Assembly (NCBI GenBank): GCA_025201845.1
Contig: MU603936.1
Coordinates: 40,148-104,147 of the forward strand
DNA length: 64,000 bases
Origin: Martensiomyces pterosporus
Taxonomy: Eukaryota > Kickxellomycota > Kickxellomycetes > Kickxellales > Kickxellaceae
Reading direction: 5' to 3'
Positions within the stretch are counted from its first letter, which is position 1; each line of letters begins with the position of its first letter. Under the pieces are notes generated by a model, which saw only the letters and a program-made list of their open reading frames with translations, was not told where the DNA came from and made no database searches. Position numbers and translations under genes: made by a program. Below are positions 49,726-61,983 of this stretch, piece after piece.

Positions 49726-51297
49726 CTAATCTGCTGGATCGAGGATGTCTAGGAACGAGCCTGCGTCGTCGTCGCCAAGCTCACCCAAAATGTCATCAAC
49801 ATCATCTGCATCGGGGTTGCGGGCATTTGGCTCTGGTGTGCTGTCAACCGCAACATCTAGCTGCACCAGCCTTTCATCTTCCTGTGAAGCAGCGCCATTG
49901 TCGTCGCTGTCGCTGGCAGCTGGAAGTGAGCTCTCCACAGCAATCAGCTCATCCAGCCCAAATGACGGCATTCTCTGCTCTGACCCACGAGCATGCTGCA
50001 TCATATCCGCAGCTGGTCGTCGCGGTGCATGGCTGGGTGTTTCCGGCACCGCAGGGGTGGCCTGCGACGGCGACAAGATGATTGGGTCGTCGTGCGATCC
50101 CGCACCCTTCGCTGTAAATATCTGGTCAATTGACTCTGCCGTAATGACCAGAAACGGCTGCGCACCGGGCATCTTCATCGCCACCACATCCTTCAAAATA
50201 ACCGAGCACCCAACACACAAGAAATGTGCAAATCTGCGCATTACCACCTTGTGTATCGACGCACGCATCTCCCCAGTGGGGTCCACAACAAGGGCGCTCG
50301 AGTCGACGTCGGAGCTGAACACCTCGCGCAGCTGAACCAGCATAGTCTTGATTTTCTGCGTGCGCACGGATTCCAGGACTCTCCGTATGGGCCATTTGGC
50401 ATGGCCTATTGTGCGCGTCACCTGCTTGGCTGTCGACGGCTTGTATGTCGGCATCTTCAGGTGGTCAAGCATCGCAGCCCATGTGCCGCCCTCAAAGTCG
50501 ACGTCGCTGGACTGCTCGCTGCGTACGCGCCGTGAGAGAGGCGTTTTAAATGGCGACATTGGCTTCTGGGTCCCAGCAACGCCGCCGCCACTGATCTGTG
50601 GCTCGCCGATTAGGCCTGCGGGTCCGGGGATCTCTTGTCTCTTGCGCACTAGTGCGGGCACTCGCTGGCTGCCCACTCGGCCGCCAACCACTGTTGTTGT
50701 GATGGTCTTCACCTGGTCGTTAAGCCGGCTGATGCTGCGGCTCTCAGCTGGCCGTGGTGTTGCAAATGGGTCTGGCTGTGTATGCTGTGACTGAGGGCCA
50801 GCTGGCGACAAATGCTGTGGCGGCAGTTGCTGCTGGCGTGAATTGCTTGTTTGTGAAAATACAGTGTGTTGCCTTCCTCCCCCGCCCACTTGGCCAGCTT
50901 CTCTGGCACCATCAGTCCCGATCCTGTCTGTGGCTGCGGACTGCTGCTTAGCTGGTGTGGCAATAGTGCTAGAGCCTGGTGGCCGGGCAATGCCTGTGCT
51001 GCCTTGCAGGGGCGGATTTGGAGGCGATTCGCTTTGCTGTCCCTGCTGGATGATAGCATCCAGGTCGTCTGCAAGCAGGTCATCGAACATGTCGGCGTCA
51101 TCCAGCCCACTCAAGTCAAAGCCCACATCTATCGGGTCACCATCGTCAGTCTTACTCGCCGCCGCAGCCCGTTGCTGCTGCCCTGGAAGAACACTGTCGT
51201 CATTGCCAGGAACAGCCGGCTTTTTGGCTGGCGGCGGCTGCGTATCCTGCTTGCTCTCCCGCAGCTTCTTTAGCGCGTCGTGTAGCGAGGAAAACAT
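49726..51297 (-). CDS. HROB: HROB-like homologous-recombination OB-fold protein
   Basis: The intronless frame gives 523 residues. The N-terminal ~270 residues are disordered, with an acidic patch (GFDLSGLDDADMFDDLLADDLDAII) that could be a partner-binding motif. Residues ~280-415 match the OB-fold of the HROB/C17orf53 (DUF4539) family: GGTWAAMLDHLKMPTYKP, then TQKIKTMLVQLREVFSS, DSSALVVDPTGEMRASIHKVVMRRFAHFLCVGCSVILKDVVAMK and PFLVITAESIDQIF. In animals HROB loads the MCM8-MCM9 helicase during recombination and crosslink repair; that role here is inferred. The last ~110 residues are acidic. Assignment rests on motif recall, and another ssDNA-binding OB protein is the main alternative. Confidence 0.72.
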   Translation of the reverse strand: MFSSLHDALKKLRESKQDTQPPPAKKPAVPGNDDSVLPGQQQRAAAASKTDDGDPIDVGFDLSGLDDADMFDDLLADDLDAIIQQGQQSESPPNPPLQGSTGIARPPGSSTIATPAKQQSAATDRIGTDGAREAGQVGGGGRQHTVFSQTSNSRQQQLPPQHLSPAGPQSQHTQPDPFATPRPAESRSISRLNDQVKTITTTVVGGRVGSQRVPALVRKRQEIPGPAGLIGEPQISGGGVAGTQKPMSPFKTPLSRRVRSEQSSDVDFEGGTWAAMLDHLKMPTYKPSTAKQVTRTIGHAKWPIRRVLESVRTQKIKTMLVQLREVFSSDVDSSALVVDPTGEMRASIHKVVMRRFAHFLCVGCSVILKDVVAMKMPGAQPFLVITAESIDQIFTAKGAGSHDDPIILSPSQATPAVPETPSHAPRRPAADMMQHARGSEQRMPSFGLDELIAVESSLPAASDSDDNGAASQEDERLVQLDVAVDSTPEPNARNPDADDVDDILGELGDDDAGSFLDILDPAD

Positions 51298-51498
51298 TTC
51301 GCGTCTACTATAATGCCAACAGATAATCAGCGTCTAAACCCACACAAAACAAGGAAAGGAAAGCAAAACAAATAACAGGAAGGAAAGCAAGGAGTGTTTG
51401 GTGCAGGCGTTGCCACAATGCTACGGGATTTTTAAACGGTCCCAGCTGCGTGGAAGCATATGGGCAGGCACCGCCGGTCGCCATGGCTTGAGTGGGGC

Positions 51499-53349
51499 TT
51501 AGGCAGCTGCGGAGAGCCACAGCACCTGACGCCAGCGAATGAGCACATCTTGTACAGAAAGCATCATCTTGTAAAGCGACAGCGCCGAGTCAAGGAGCCA
51601 GAAGTTGAGCCAGTTAACAATGAGGCGGCCAACCCTCGAAGTGGTGGCCACCAAGCCATGCCGCGCCCCGCTATGGTGTATATCAGCCGCCCTGGCATCG
51701 CGGATAGCCACGAGGCAGTAGTGACTTATGCGCATCCAGGTCCTCAGCTGCGCATGCTGCTGCACGACAGCTGGCTGGTCGGCAAACAGCTTGTGGTCGA
51801 TCATGCGCAGCAAGTCGTTTGTCTTCAGCACAAGAAGGAGGACTGGTGGAACCGACGAGAGGACCTCGCTGATTTGCTGGATGAGGTTGGGTCGCTGCTG
51901 CATCATCAAGTCTAGGCTGAAATGGCCCTGCGTGGTGGTTTTGGAAAGGGACTTGGCCTCAATGGTGTTCCAGCTCTGCCCAGTAAGGATGATCGAGAAG
52001 AGCTCGTACAGATCGGTGCCCGACAGCTGCTTGGACCAGTACTTGATCTGCTCCTTGTCTCCGCGCATCAGGGCGTGCCACATCTCCGCATACTCGTAGC
52101 GGAACTGGGCCGGCAATTGACGGTACAGCCCGTGGTCCAGCAGCACGAGGTCAAAGTTATGTCCATGTGTGGTTTCGTTTCTGTTGCGCGGACGCACAAA
52201 CAGGTTGCCTGGATGTGGGTCGCAGTGCAGAAATCCTTGAACAAAGGTCATCTCGGCAAACACCCTCCCAATCTCTCTTGACACCTCGTCGGGGCTGATT
52301 CCGTGCTGCCTCAAGTACTGCAGGTCGTCGCAGCGCTTCCCGTCGATGTATTCCATGATGAGCACACGCTCTGACGCCCGGATCATCTTGGGCACTGCCA
52401 GCGGGATATCCGGGTGCGATGAAAAGTTCCACAAAACCTGCTCGGCGTTGCTCTTGTCGCTCCGGAAATCCAGCTCGCGCGGCAGGCTACCCCTCATCTC
52501 GGAGCTTAGCCACATGAACTTGAAGTCGGGGAACACGCTGTGGATAAACTCAAACATCACCGACACCGTCGCAATGTCGATATCGCTGTACTGGCGGACC
52601 TTTGGGTGCTGCACCTTGACAGCCACCACCTCGCCCGTTTCTTTCATGACCGCGCGGTGGACTTGGGCCAGCGAGGCGACGCCAATCGGCTCAGTGTCGA
52701 ACGAAGAGAAGAGTTCATCAATGGATTTGCCCACGTCGTCGCGGATGACTCGGTCTACATCCTCGATGGGGCTGGCCGTGTTCTGGTCCTGCAGGGGCTG
52801 CATGGTCGAGCACCATTCCATCGGAAGCACGTCCTGCATGGCGCTAACATGCTGCCCCAGCTTGATGTACACGCCGCCGTTCTTCATCAGTGCCTGCCTA
52901 ACTCTCTCTGCAGACCGCAGGTGCACCATTGAGCGTGCATCCAGGATGCGCTGCCGCTCGTCGGCACTCACTGAGTGGTCGCCCTCGGGAGGCAGCTCGG
53001 GGAAGTTTCTGTAGTAGTCCCATGCCACCTGGCACGTCGCTCTGGCGGCAACTGAGCTGCGATACAGGCTGGCAGCGACCAGGTACGCTGTGTCGTGGTT
53101 GTAGACTATGTATCCTCCAATTCCTAGCGAAACCGATGTGGCGACTGCTGCTCGCTTCCAGCGTCGAGTCTGGGGCATGCTGCCGCCATTCTGGCTCCTG
53201 CTGCCGTCTGCAGCGCTAGCGAAGTGTCTGGAGAATGACCAAGGCACGCGGTTCCTTATTTCTGCTTTTGTGTGGCTGCTGCCCTGCCTGAGCATCATTT
53301 TGGAGCTCGCGCCAAGCAGCATGGCGGCTCTAGACCCAACTGCCAGCAT
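51499..53349 (-). CDS. ABC1/ADCK-family (UbiB-like) mitochondrial kinase-like protein
   Basis: From the ATG at 53349 the product is ~616 residues. The N-terminus (MLAVGSRAAMLLGASSKMMLRQ) is a likely mitochondrial presequence, and a hydrophobic segment follows (VATSVSLGIGGYIVYN). Family motifs: NGGVYIKLGQHVSAMQDVLP (KxGQ), EPIGVASLAQVHRAV, VAVKVQHP with the ATP-binding Lys, VLIMEYIDGKRCDD, FLHCDPHPGNLFVRP and VLLDHGLYRQLP, the DHG variant of the metal-binding DFG. This fits ADCK1/ADCK5-type members, including yeast Mcp2 and Cqd1/Cqd2, which influence coenzyme Q and lipid distribution in mitochondria. Frame upstream to 53652 shows no similarity and overlaps the divergent promoter. Confidence 0.88.
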   Translation of the reverse strand: MLAVGSRAAMLLGASSKMMLRQGSSHTKAEIRNRVPWSFSRHFASAADGSRSQNGGSMPQTRRWKRAAVATSVSLGIGGYIVYNHDTAYLVAASLYRSSVAARATCQVAWDYYRNFPELPPEGDHSVSADERQRILDARSMVHLRSAERVRQALMKNGGVYIKLGQHVSAMQDVLPMEWCSTMQPLQDQNTASPIEDVDRVIRDDVGKSIDELFSSFDTEPIGVASLAQVHRAVMKETGEVVAVKVQHPKVRQYSDIDIATVSVMFEFIHSVFPDFKFMWLSSEMRGSLPRELDFRSDKSNAEQVLWNFSSHPDIPLAVPKMIRASERVLIMEYIDGKRCDDLQYLRQHGISPDEVSREIGRVFAEMTFVQGFLHCDPHPGNLFVRPRNRNETTHGHNFDLVLLDHGLYRQLPAQFRYEYAEMWHALMRGDKEQIKYWSKQLSGTDLYELFSIILTGQSWNTIEAKSLSKTTTQGHFSLDLMMQQRPNLIQQISEVLSSVPPVLLLVLKTNDLLRMIDHKLFADQPAVVQQHAQLRTWMRISHYCLVAIRDARAADIHHSGARHGLVATTSRVGRLIVNWLNFWLLDSALSLYKMMLSVQDVLIRWRQVLWLSAAA

Positions 53350-54659
<1,310 letters not shown>

Positions 54660-54710
54660 TGGCGGGCACCAGCTTTCTTTTTAGACACTCGAGATTTCTA
54701 TTTGTGTTTG

Positions 54711-54751
54711 CTACTACTACTACTACTACCACTACCACTACACAAGCACAC
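54711..54751. repeat. CTA/CCA trinucleotide microsatellite
   Basis: About thirteen ACT/ACC triplets lie ~50 bp after the PLPBP stop codon, in its 3' flank. Confidence 0.9.
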
Positions 54752-56461
54752 GCTTCCCTCCACGGCTGTTTGCTCCAGTGCACTTTGTGCAAGCATGACC
54801 AAGAGCTGCGAGTAGGAATGCCCATGCAGCCCGAAGTATAGTGTGCTTGCCTGGTGCCACGCAACTGGCTCGAATGTCGCCGGAGCACAGCAAATACACA
54901 GGAGATCAGCAGTCTCTCTGGCCTAATTGGGTGCTGCCGCTGCTGCATAGGCCCGGCTGCTTGCTCTGAGCCAAAGTGGAATATGCTCTGGAGTGGACAG
55001 AGGTCACATCCACTTTGCTGCGCTATCCCCTGCCCCAGCACCCCCAATCCTTATCCTAGCACGATCACCCTGCTGCTGATCGGCCATCGATAATGGCGCA
55101 CAGCAGCCTCTGACGCCTGGCCCTGGGCACGCATTCTGGCCCAGGGTTCCCACCCACCGCCATCCCTGCACGCCGCCAGAAAGAGGGGCGTGAATCCACA
55201 GTCTCGAACCCGGCGATGGGGGCGGCGAAATGGCGTAGAGCCAGCGAGCCACTGTGAGCTAGGAGTCATGCATTCGTGCGCCAGCTACAGGCTGCTGAGG
55301 CCGTTGCACTCTAGGCGAGATCGCGCACAGTGCAGAGAGTGCAGGGTATGCCAGCGCATGGGCTGAGGCGGCCCAGAGCGGAGGTGGACTGTGCGCTCTG
55401 CCTTTGGGGCAAAGGAGGAGCTGGCGCAAGAGGGCTGCTAGCGCATGCACGATTCCGGTGGGGTGCGCAGAGCGATAGAACAGGCGAGTGCAGCACTCTC
55501 TGGGTGCTAATCGGCTGCCGCCTTGTTTGCCCGATGGGGGCACGTCCCTTTTTCGCCTTTGCTGTGTGCGAGAGCGGGGATGAGGTAAAATGTGTGGTAC
55601 AAAAAGGCCGAGCGGAGGGATGCGGGGCGGCCACGATGCTTTATCTGCTCATTCCCAATCCCCTCACCCGCGCCCACACCATTGTTCGAGCAGCTCTTGC
55701 TACCTCTTCACCCTTTCTGCTCTCCAGCCTGTCCTCTGCTCTCCCATTTTACACTTCTTTATTGGCTAACTGCCTTGCCTGCACCTACTGCTGCTGACGC
55801 TAGATCACGCTGAACACACCTATCCAAAGTATCGCCACCGCTCTGCCACTCTCCACCGATGGATAGAAACCCTAGGTACGTGCACTCGCCTCCTTTATGC
55901 TGATGCTCTGGGTACCAAGCAGAACATCCCGGCCACAGCAGCGTGTGCACATATGCGCGTCTTCCTGCCATCCTTTTGTTCGCCGAGATGCCGAGCTGTG
56001 CGCGCTGCTTTGTCTCCCTGTTCTGCTGGCATACCGGCGAATGTACAAGGCTGCGCCTGCCATTGATGCTGGCCACATCATATCTTGTGCAGCCATCCTA
56101 CCCGGTGACTCTGTCCTCTTTGTCTCGCTCTTGAGATGTGCATAGCGCGTGCAGAGGGGGAATCCAATCCTCTCCCTTGCTTCTCTCCCCTGCCCTGCTG
56201 CCAGAGCCTGCTGATTTGCACTCCCTCCCCCTAGACGAGGGGCCCTGGGTGGAGGAGACCAAACCACGCTGCTGCCACTAGATGACAGCTGAGCATCTGC
56301 ATGCTTCACTTGCACTGCCTCTGGTCACGTGCATGGAGGGGAGATGACGATATGGCATTTGCCTGCCTAGACGCACCGTCCAAATCAGGGCAGTGCATGT
56401 ATGCGCGCAGTGTATGTGTCGCATGCGAGTGGAGGAAGAGAGGAGCGTTGTTATCCCTTCC

Positions 56462-56469
56462 TTTATATA
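56462..56469 (+). promoter_or_regulatory. TATA-like element for glycogen phosphorylase
   Basis: TTTATATA lies ~200 bp upstream of the ATG, leaving a long C/T-rich leader. Confidence 0.4.
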
Positions 56470-56669
56470 CCACCGGTGTGTCGCCCCCCCCCCACACACA
56501 CACACAACTGTTTGCTGTGCCTCCATTCTACTGTCGTTCAGCCCTCCCTCTTCTCCCTCTGTGCTATCTCTGTTCTGTGTGCCTGCTACTCATCCATCCA
56601 CTGTACCATCCACTCCATCTCCTTCCTTGCTTCCGAGCCACATACTAACATCCACGCTTCTTTTCTGCA

Positions 56670-58517
56670 ATGTCGCATACTGGCGGATACTTTAGTACGA
56701 CCATCCCCCTCTCCACGGTCAAGGCCACCACGCCCGGTGTGCCTGAGCCCCAGGAGCCCGTCGCGCAGCCCACGCCACTCAAGCGCGTTGTGTCCGGTGC
56801 TGCCCTGAAGGAGCTCCTGGCCGGCGGCTCGAGCAGTCAGCCCAAGACCCCGACCAAGGAGTCCGGCGAGTTCCGTGACTACACGCACTACGAGCTGCCC
56901 AGGGACCTTGTCACCATCAAGAACACCGTGATCATGCACCTTACCGCAACGTTCCTGCGTACTCCAGCCAACATCGACTCGGCGCACGCCTACCTGGCCA
57001 GCGCGTTTTCGGTGCGCGACCGTCTGCTGCAGCGCTGGAACCTGACCAACGAGTACCACACGCGCATCAACGCCAAGCGCATCTACTACATGTCGCTCGA
57101 GTTCCTCATCGGCCGCACCTTCGACAACGCCCTCCTTGCGCTCAGCCTCAGAGACGAGTACTCCAAGGCCCTGGGCGAGGTTGGCTTCAATCTGGAGGAC
57201 ATCATCGACGAGGAGAGAGATGCCGCTCTGGGCAACGGCGGGCTGGGCCGCCTGGCAGCCTGCTATGTGGACTCGATGGCCTGCTCCAACTACCCCGGCT
57301 GGGGATACGGCCTGCGGTACAAGTACGGCATGTTCCAGCAGCAGATCATCAACGGGTACCAGGTCGAGGCCCCCGACTGCTGGCTGGACTCGCCCAACCC
57401 GTGGGAGTTCCCGCGCCCCGACGTCACGTACCCCGTCAAGTTCTACGGCCACCTGGTGCACGACCCCGAGAACGAGCACCGCTTCAAGTGGGAGAGCAAC
57501 GTTGTCTACGACGCCATGGCCTTTGATGTGCCCGTGCCCGGATACGGCACCAAGAGCGTCGGCAACATCCGCCTGTGGAGCTGCAAGACCAACCACCTGT
57601 TCGATCTCAACAAGTTCAATTCCGGCGACTACCAGGGTGCCACCGGCGGCCAGGTTGCCGCTCAGATCCTGACGGATGTTCTGTACCCCAACGACAACAC
57701 CAACGAGGGCAAGGAGCTGCGTCTGCGCCAGGAGTATCTTTTCTGCAGCGCCACCCTGCAGGACATCATCGCGCGGTTCAAGCTTACTGGAAAGCCCTGG
57801 AGCGAGCTGCCCGACCTCGTTGCTATCCAGCTCAACGACACGCACCCCACCCTGGGTGTTCCCGAGCTCATGCGCATTCTCATTGACGACGAGGGCCTGG
57901 AGTGGGATGACGCCTGGGACATCATCACCCGCACCTTTGCCTTCACCAACCACACCATCCTCCCCGAGGCCATGGAGAAGTGGCCCGTCCCCATGCTCGA
58001 CAAGATCCTGCCCCGCCACATGGGCATCATCTACGACATCAACCTGTTCTTCCTGCAGTCGGTGGAGAAGAAGTACCCCAACGACCGCGACCTCCTGCGC
58101 CGCATCTCCATCATCGAGGAGTCCAACCCGCAGCAGGTGCGCATGGCGTTCCTTGCGTGCGTCGGCTCGCACCGCGTCAACGGTGTGGCCGCCATCCACT
58201 CGGATATCATCAAGCAGTCGATCTTCTCGGACTTTGTCAAGATCCAGGGCGAGGACAAGTTCGTCAACAAGACCAACGGCGTGTCGCCGCGTCGCTGGAT
58301 GAACGAGTGCAACCCCGACATGAGCAGCCTGATCACCGAGGTGGTGGGCGACCGCTCGTGGGTCAATGACCTGACAAAGGTCAAGCTGATCGAGGCCAAG
58401 GCCAACGATGAGGAGTTCCGCGAAAGGTGGTGGGCTGCCAAGCAGAAGAACAAGGACCGCTTGGCCGAGTACATTCTTACCACCACTGGCATCAAGGTCA
58501 ACCCCAACGCGCTCTTT

Positions 58518-58556
<39 letters not shown>

Positions 58557-59342
58557 TTCATGAACATCCTCAGCGTCATCTACCGCTACCACCAGCTCAA
58601 GCAGATGTCTGCGGAGGACCGCCAGAAGGCGCTCCACCGCGTGTGCATCTTTGCTGGCAAGGCCGCGTCGGGCTACTGGGTTGCCAAGCAGGTCATCAAG
58701 CTCATCAACTCCGTGGCCGAGGTCGTCAACAACGACGAGGAGATTGGCGATTTGCTGAAGGTCGTGTTCATCCCCGACTACAGCGTCACTGCGGCCGAGT
58801 ACATCATCCCCGCCAGCGATATCTCGCAGCACATCTCGACGGCCGGCACCGAGGCATCGGGCACCTCCAACATGAAGTTCTGCCTCAACGGCGGAATTAT
58901 CCTGGGCACCGTCGATGGCGCCAATATTGAGATTGGCGAGGAGATTGGCGAGGACCAGATCTTCTTCTTCGGCTGCCTTGCACACGAGGTCGAGGACTTT
59001 AGGCACTACCTGAGGTTCCACCAGCCTAAGCCCGACGAGGCCCTGCAGACGGCCTTTGACACGATCCAGGCAGGCACGTTTGGCGAGGCGCACATCTTCC
59101 AGCCCCTGATCGACTCGATCATGCGGGGCGGCGACGTCTACCTGCTGTCGGTTGACTTCCCCTCGTACATCCAGGCACACGAGGCTGTGGAGGAGGCGTA
59201 TCGTAACCACGACGAGTGGATCACCAAGTCGATCCTGTCTGTCGCCCGCATGGCCAAGTTCTCGTCCGATCGCTCCATCCAGGAGTACGCTGAGGAGGTG
59301 TGGAACATTGAGCCTTTCCCTGTTGACAGCTCCAAGGTCTAA
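56670..59342 (+). CDS. GPH1: Glycogen phosphorylase
   Basis: The intronless frame gives 890 residues, full length for the fungal enzyme. Family landmarks run throughout: YYMSLEFLIGRTFDNALLAL, DAALGNGGLGRLAACYVDSMA, GYGLRYKYGMFQQ, NDTHPTLGVPELMRIL, FAFTNHTILPEAMEKWP, VNGVAAIHSD, KTNGVSPRRWM, QVKRIHEYKRQFMNIL and EASGTSNMKFCLNGG, which holds the Lys that binds pyridoxal phosphate. It releases glucose-1-phosphate from glycogen. The N-terminal ~60 residues form a regulatory tail with LKRVVSGAALKELL; Ser42 in KRVVSG sits where phosphorylation activates yeast and animal enzymes. Third codon positions are strongly C/G-biased compared with the F-box genes, a sign of high expression. Confidence 0.97.
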
Positions 59343-60684
59343 ATCGAGGCCTTGGTGAGGAGCGGCTCTGGTTTGATTTATTTCCTGCTCTTCCTTTTCT
59401 CTTTCAGTGTTTGTTTGCTTGTTTGCCTGTTTGCTTGCTTGGTTGATTTCTACAGCTCCGTACGCAACGGACACCACCGGCTGTTCTTTCTATTTACATA
59501 AACTCTGGCTGGCAGCTTTTCCACACCAGGAGAAATGCCGCCGCAGCACTTATTGCAGCAGCCGCTCCGCTGTGCGGATGACTAATATCCCCCTACGCCA
59601 CTGCGCACTCCCGCCCTGACTGGCTGCCTCGTAGGAGATGTAGTTGATCGCACTGCGCAATGACGTGAAATAGACACTGCCATTCTCCCCCAATGGCAAA
59701 ATGCGCCCCGGATCGTCTCCCGCACTGTCAAGAGGCCGTGGCTTGCTGTTTTGTTTCACTTGTCTCTCTCTGGCAGCGAAATGAAGCGCGAGATAAAGGA
59801 CACGGAACCCATGACTCTAGGACGGGCCGAGAGATCGGCGGGCACCAGTCTAGAGCGCACCGATGGCACTCGGCGCACTCAAGCCCGCACGCCCGGGCCC
59901 TCTAGACAGCACATCTCGCACTCGCACCGCCACCGCCGCAAGCGCAGCGCGCTGCTTGCGAGGACTCCTCAGCATCATGTGGCGACGCGCGTGGAGGGAC
60001 TCGGCAAAGCGCCTGGCACAAGAACATGCGTGGCATCAGCGCCATCAAAAACCACAGCCCAGCGCGCTGCTGCTCCTGCAGCATCTGGCACCGGCCTTGC
60101 CAAAAGGAGAGCATAAATAGCGTTCGATTGATGGATGGCGCAAGCTCGATCACTCGGGCTCAACGGAGGGCAGCCAGCCAATGGCCGCCCGCTTCGCCAG
60201 CCTCTCGCCCCCCGGGTGTCTCGAACCAAACTTCGCACACTTTCTTGGCTCTGTGGAGGGCGAGGAAAGAGCCCAAGCGAAGGCAGCCGCGGGTGGGGCG
60301 GGAGGCGGCAGCGGGCAATGCGTGGAAAGGCCGCAACTCTTTCTAGCGCGGGCCTTTATTAGCCCCTCGCTGCACAAAAGGCTTCTCTCCTCTTCTCTCC
60401 TCTTCTCTCCGTTTCACTCGTTATTTTTTTATTTCTCTCCTTATATTTCTTTTTGCCAGAGCTACTTTGTCTTTCCTTTGCTCTATAATACAAACACCTG
60501 GCCGCTCTTCTGTCTTCTGTGCGCTCGCTCTCTCATTCTGCCACATCTCGCAGTCCGGAGTGCCTATACTTTTTTTCCTTCTTGCTTCCATTCAGCACCT
60601 GGGCTTTCGCTTGAAGCCGCTCCTTTGCTCTTACACACCCGCTGCCTGCTGAAGTCGCCCCGCCTGATAGTCCTCTAGACGCAA
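59343..60684. other. Intergenic region between GPH1 and the A20/AN1 gene
   Basis: About 1.3 kb with no supportable gene. It contains the GPH1 3' flank with a repeated TTTGCTTG-type tract (59408-59440), a triple 10-bp pyrimidine repeat (60381-60410), and a pyrimidine-rich leader before 60685. Confidence 0.45.
60381..60410. repeat. Triple 10-bp pyrimidine repeat
   Basis: The unit TCTTCTCTCC occurs three times in tandem (first copy GCTTCTCTCC) in the upstream region of the A20/AN1 gene, within a wider C/T-rich tract. Confidence 0.9.
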
Positions 60685-61983
60685 ATGGAGAAGAACCCTG
60701 ATTCCCAGCAGCCCGAGTTCTGCGTCAACAACTGCGGGTTCTACGGAAACCCAATCTACAACAACATGTGCTCAAAGTGCTTCAAGGAGCAGCAGCAGAA
60801 ACAGAACACCGTGCTTCAGCAGCAGCAGCAGCAGCAAGGTATGTATAACCACCACAAACAAAACACCTCTTGCCTGTTTGCTTGTGCATTTCGCGAGCAA
60901 ATTTTGGCCATCTTTTTCTCATTTGCCAGCCAGCAACAGCTGCTGCTCCTCAAATATAAACTGCCTTTTCTGCTCCCTGCCGCACATTGCCCTCCCTCTC
61001 CTCCCTCCCCTCCGTGTGCTCTACTTGCCTTTCTCTCTGTTGTGCGCTTATTGCTTACGTGGAGCACGGGAGTCATTGGTAGAGAGCGCGAAATTGGGCA
61101 CCTGCACCCTCCCCTTTCTTCCCCATCCATGCCTTCCTGCTTCCACTATTGCTTCACGTGAGCATTGCGGACTGCCATCTATTTCCAGTTCTCTTTCGCC
61201 AAATGGCTCTTGTGCCGGCCAGGCACCCGCGCTTTTTCTCAGCAACCCAGGCTGCCGTAGCGGAGAGGTGGAGCGGCTGCAGCTTTCTTTCTGCAGGCCC
61301 AGACAGAGTGCATATATTTGTCTCGCCCTTCCGGAATCCAAAATAATCGCCTATACACTATACGCTTACATGTCTCCTTATTCTCTGTTCCCCTCTTCTG
61401 CCTCCCCAATCTGTTCTCTCTCCGTCTAGTAGATGTCAGTCAGACAACAAAAGCCACCGCCGCCATTCAGACACAAGCTCCTGCAGCTGCTGCCGAGGCG
61501 GCCACCATCATTACTACCGCTACTACTCCAGCCGTGAGCACAGCTGTGCCTGTATCTGCCGCTGCAGCAGCAGCAGCATCGGCAGCCCAGACCCCGGCCC
61601 ACATACACAACCCGCTTGTAGACGCGCTTATCGCAAACACCGTCGACTCTGCGGCCGAGATTCTGCCCAGCTCGGCGCCCGGGTCGCATGTGCAGACACC
61701 GCTGGTGCCGCTTTCGCCGTCGCCCTCTGGGTCGTCGACACCAACAAAGCGGACACAGGCAAACAAGGGGCGCTGCTTCAAATGCCGCTCGCGAGTGCCG
61801 CTGGTCAAGCAGACCACCAACAAGTGCCGGTGCGAGCATGTCTTTTGCGACACCCACCGGTTCCCCGACCAGCACAACTGCGAGTTTGACTTTATGACTC
61901 GTGATCGCAAGGACTTGGAAAAGAGGAACCCGAAGATTAACGACCATCCGAAGGGCGGCCGTAGCTTCACACGCATCGATTAA
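60685..61983 (+). CDS. A20/AN1 zinc-finger stress-associated protein (ZFAND5/6-like)
   Basis: Exons 60685..60838 and 61430..61983 with a 591-bp intron (GTATGT donor) give ~235 residues. Exon 1 encodes an A20 zinc finger, CVNNCGFYGNPIYNNMCSKC, then a Gln-rich run where the intron falls. Exon 2 has an Ala/Thr/Pro-rich linker and a C-terminal AN1 finger: RCFKCRSRVPLVKQTTNKCRCEHVFCDTHRFPDQHNCEFDF. A20 fingers bind ubiquitin and AN1 fingers bind proteasome or p97 partners; family members respond to heat, metal and proteotoxic stress. The acceptor is a tandem CTAGTAG, so two isoforms differing by one Val are possible. The intron is the longest in the window. Confidence 0.9.

Larger units (their letters stand above)
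54660..56669. other. Long upstream region of glycogen phosphorylase
   Basis: Two kilobases without a supportable gene. It holds a trinucleotide microsatellite (54711-54751), several AGGGG/CCCCT pentamers (for example near 55185, 56153, 56236 and 56335), a TATA-like site at 56462-56469, a C(8) tract followed by a CA run at 56488-56506, and a pyrimidine-rich leader before the ATG at 56670. Short open frames here lack family features. Confidence 0.5.

Noticed and set aside
55195..55262. tRNA-like B-box (GGTTCGAGAC on the minus strand)
   Set aside because: The flanking bases do not form a T-stem and no acceptor stem pairs. A similar B-box-like hit at 60217-60233 also lacks an A-box at the right distance.
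56586..59477. A 963-codon open frame on the minus strand across glycogen phosphorylase
   Set aside because: It is the mirror of a highly expressed gene with strong C/G third-position bias, which suppresses stops on the opposite strand. The translation has no domain features, while the plus strand matches phosphorylase end to end.
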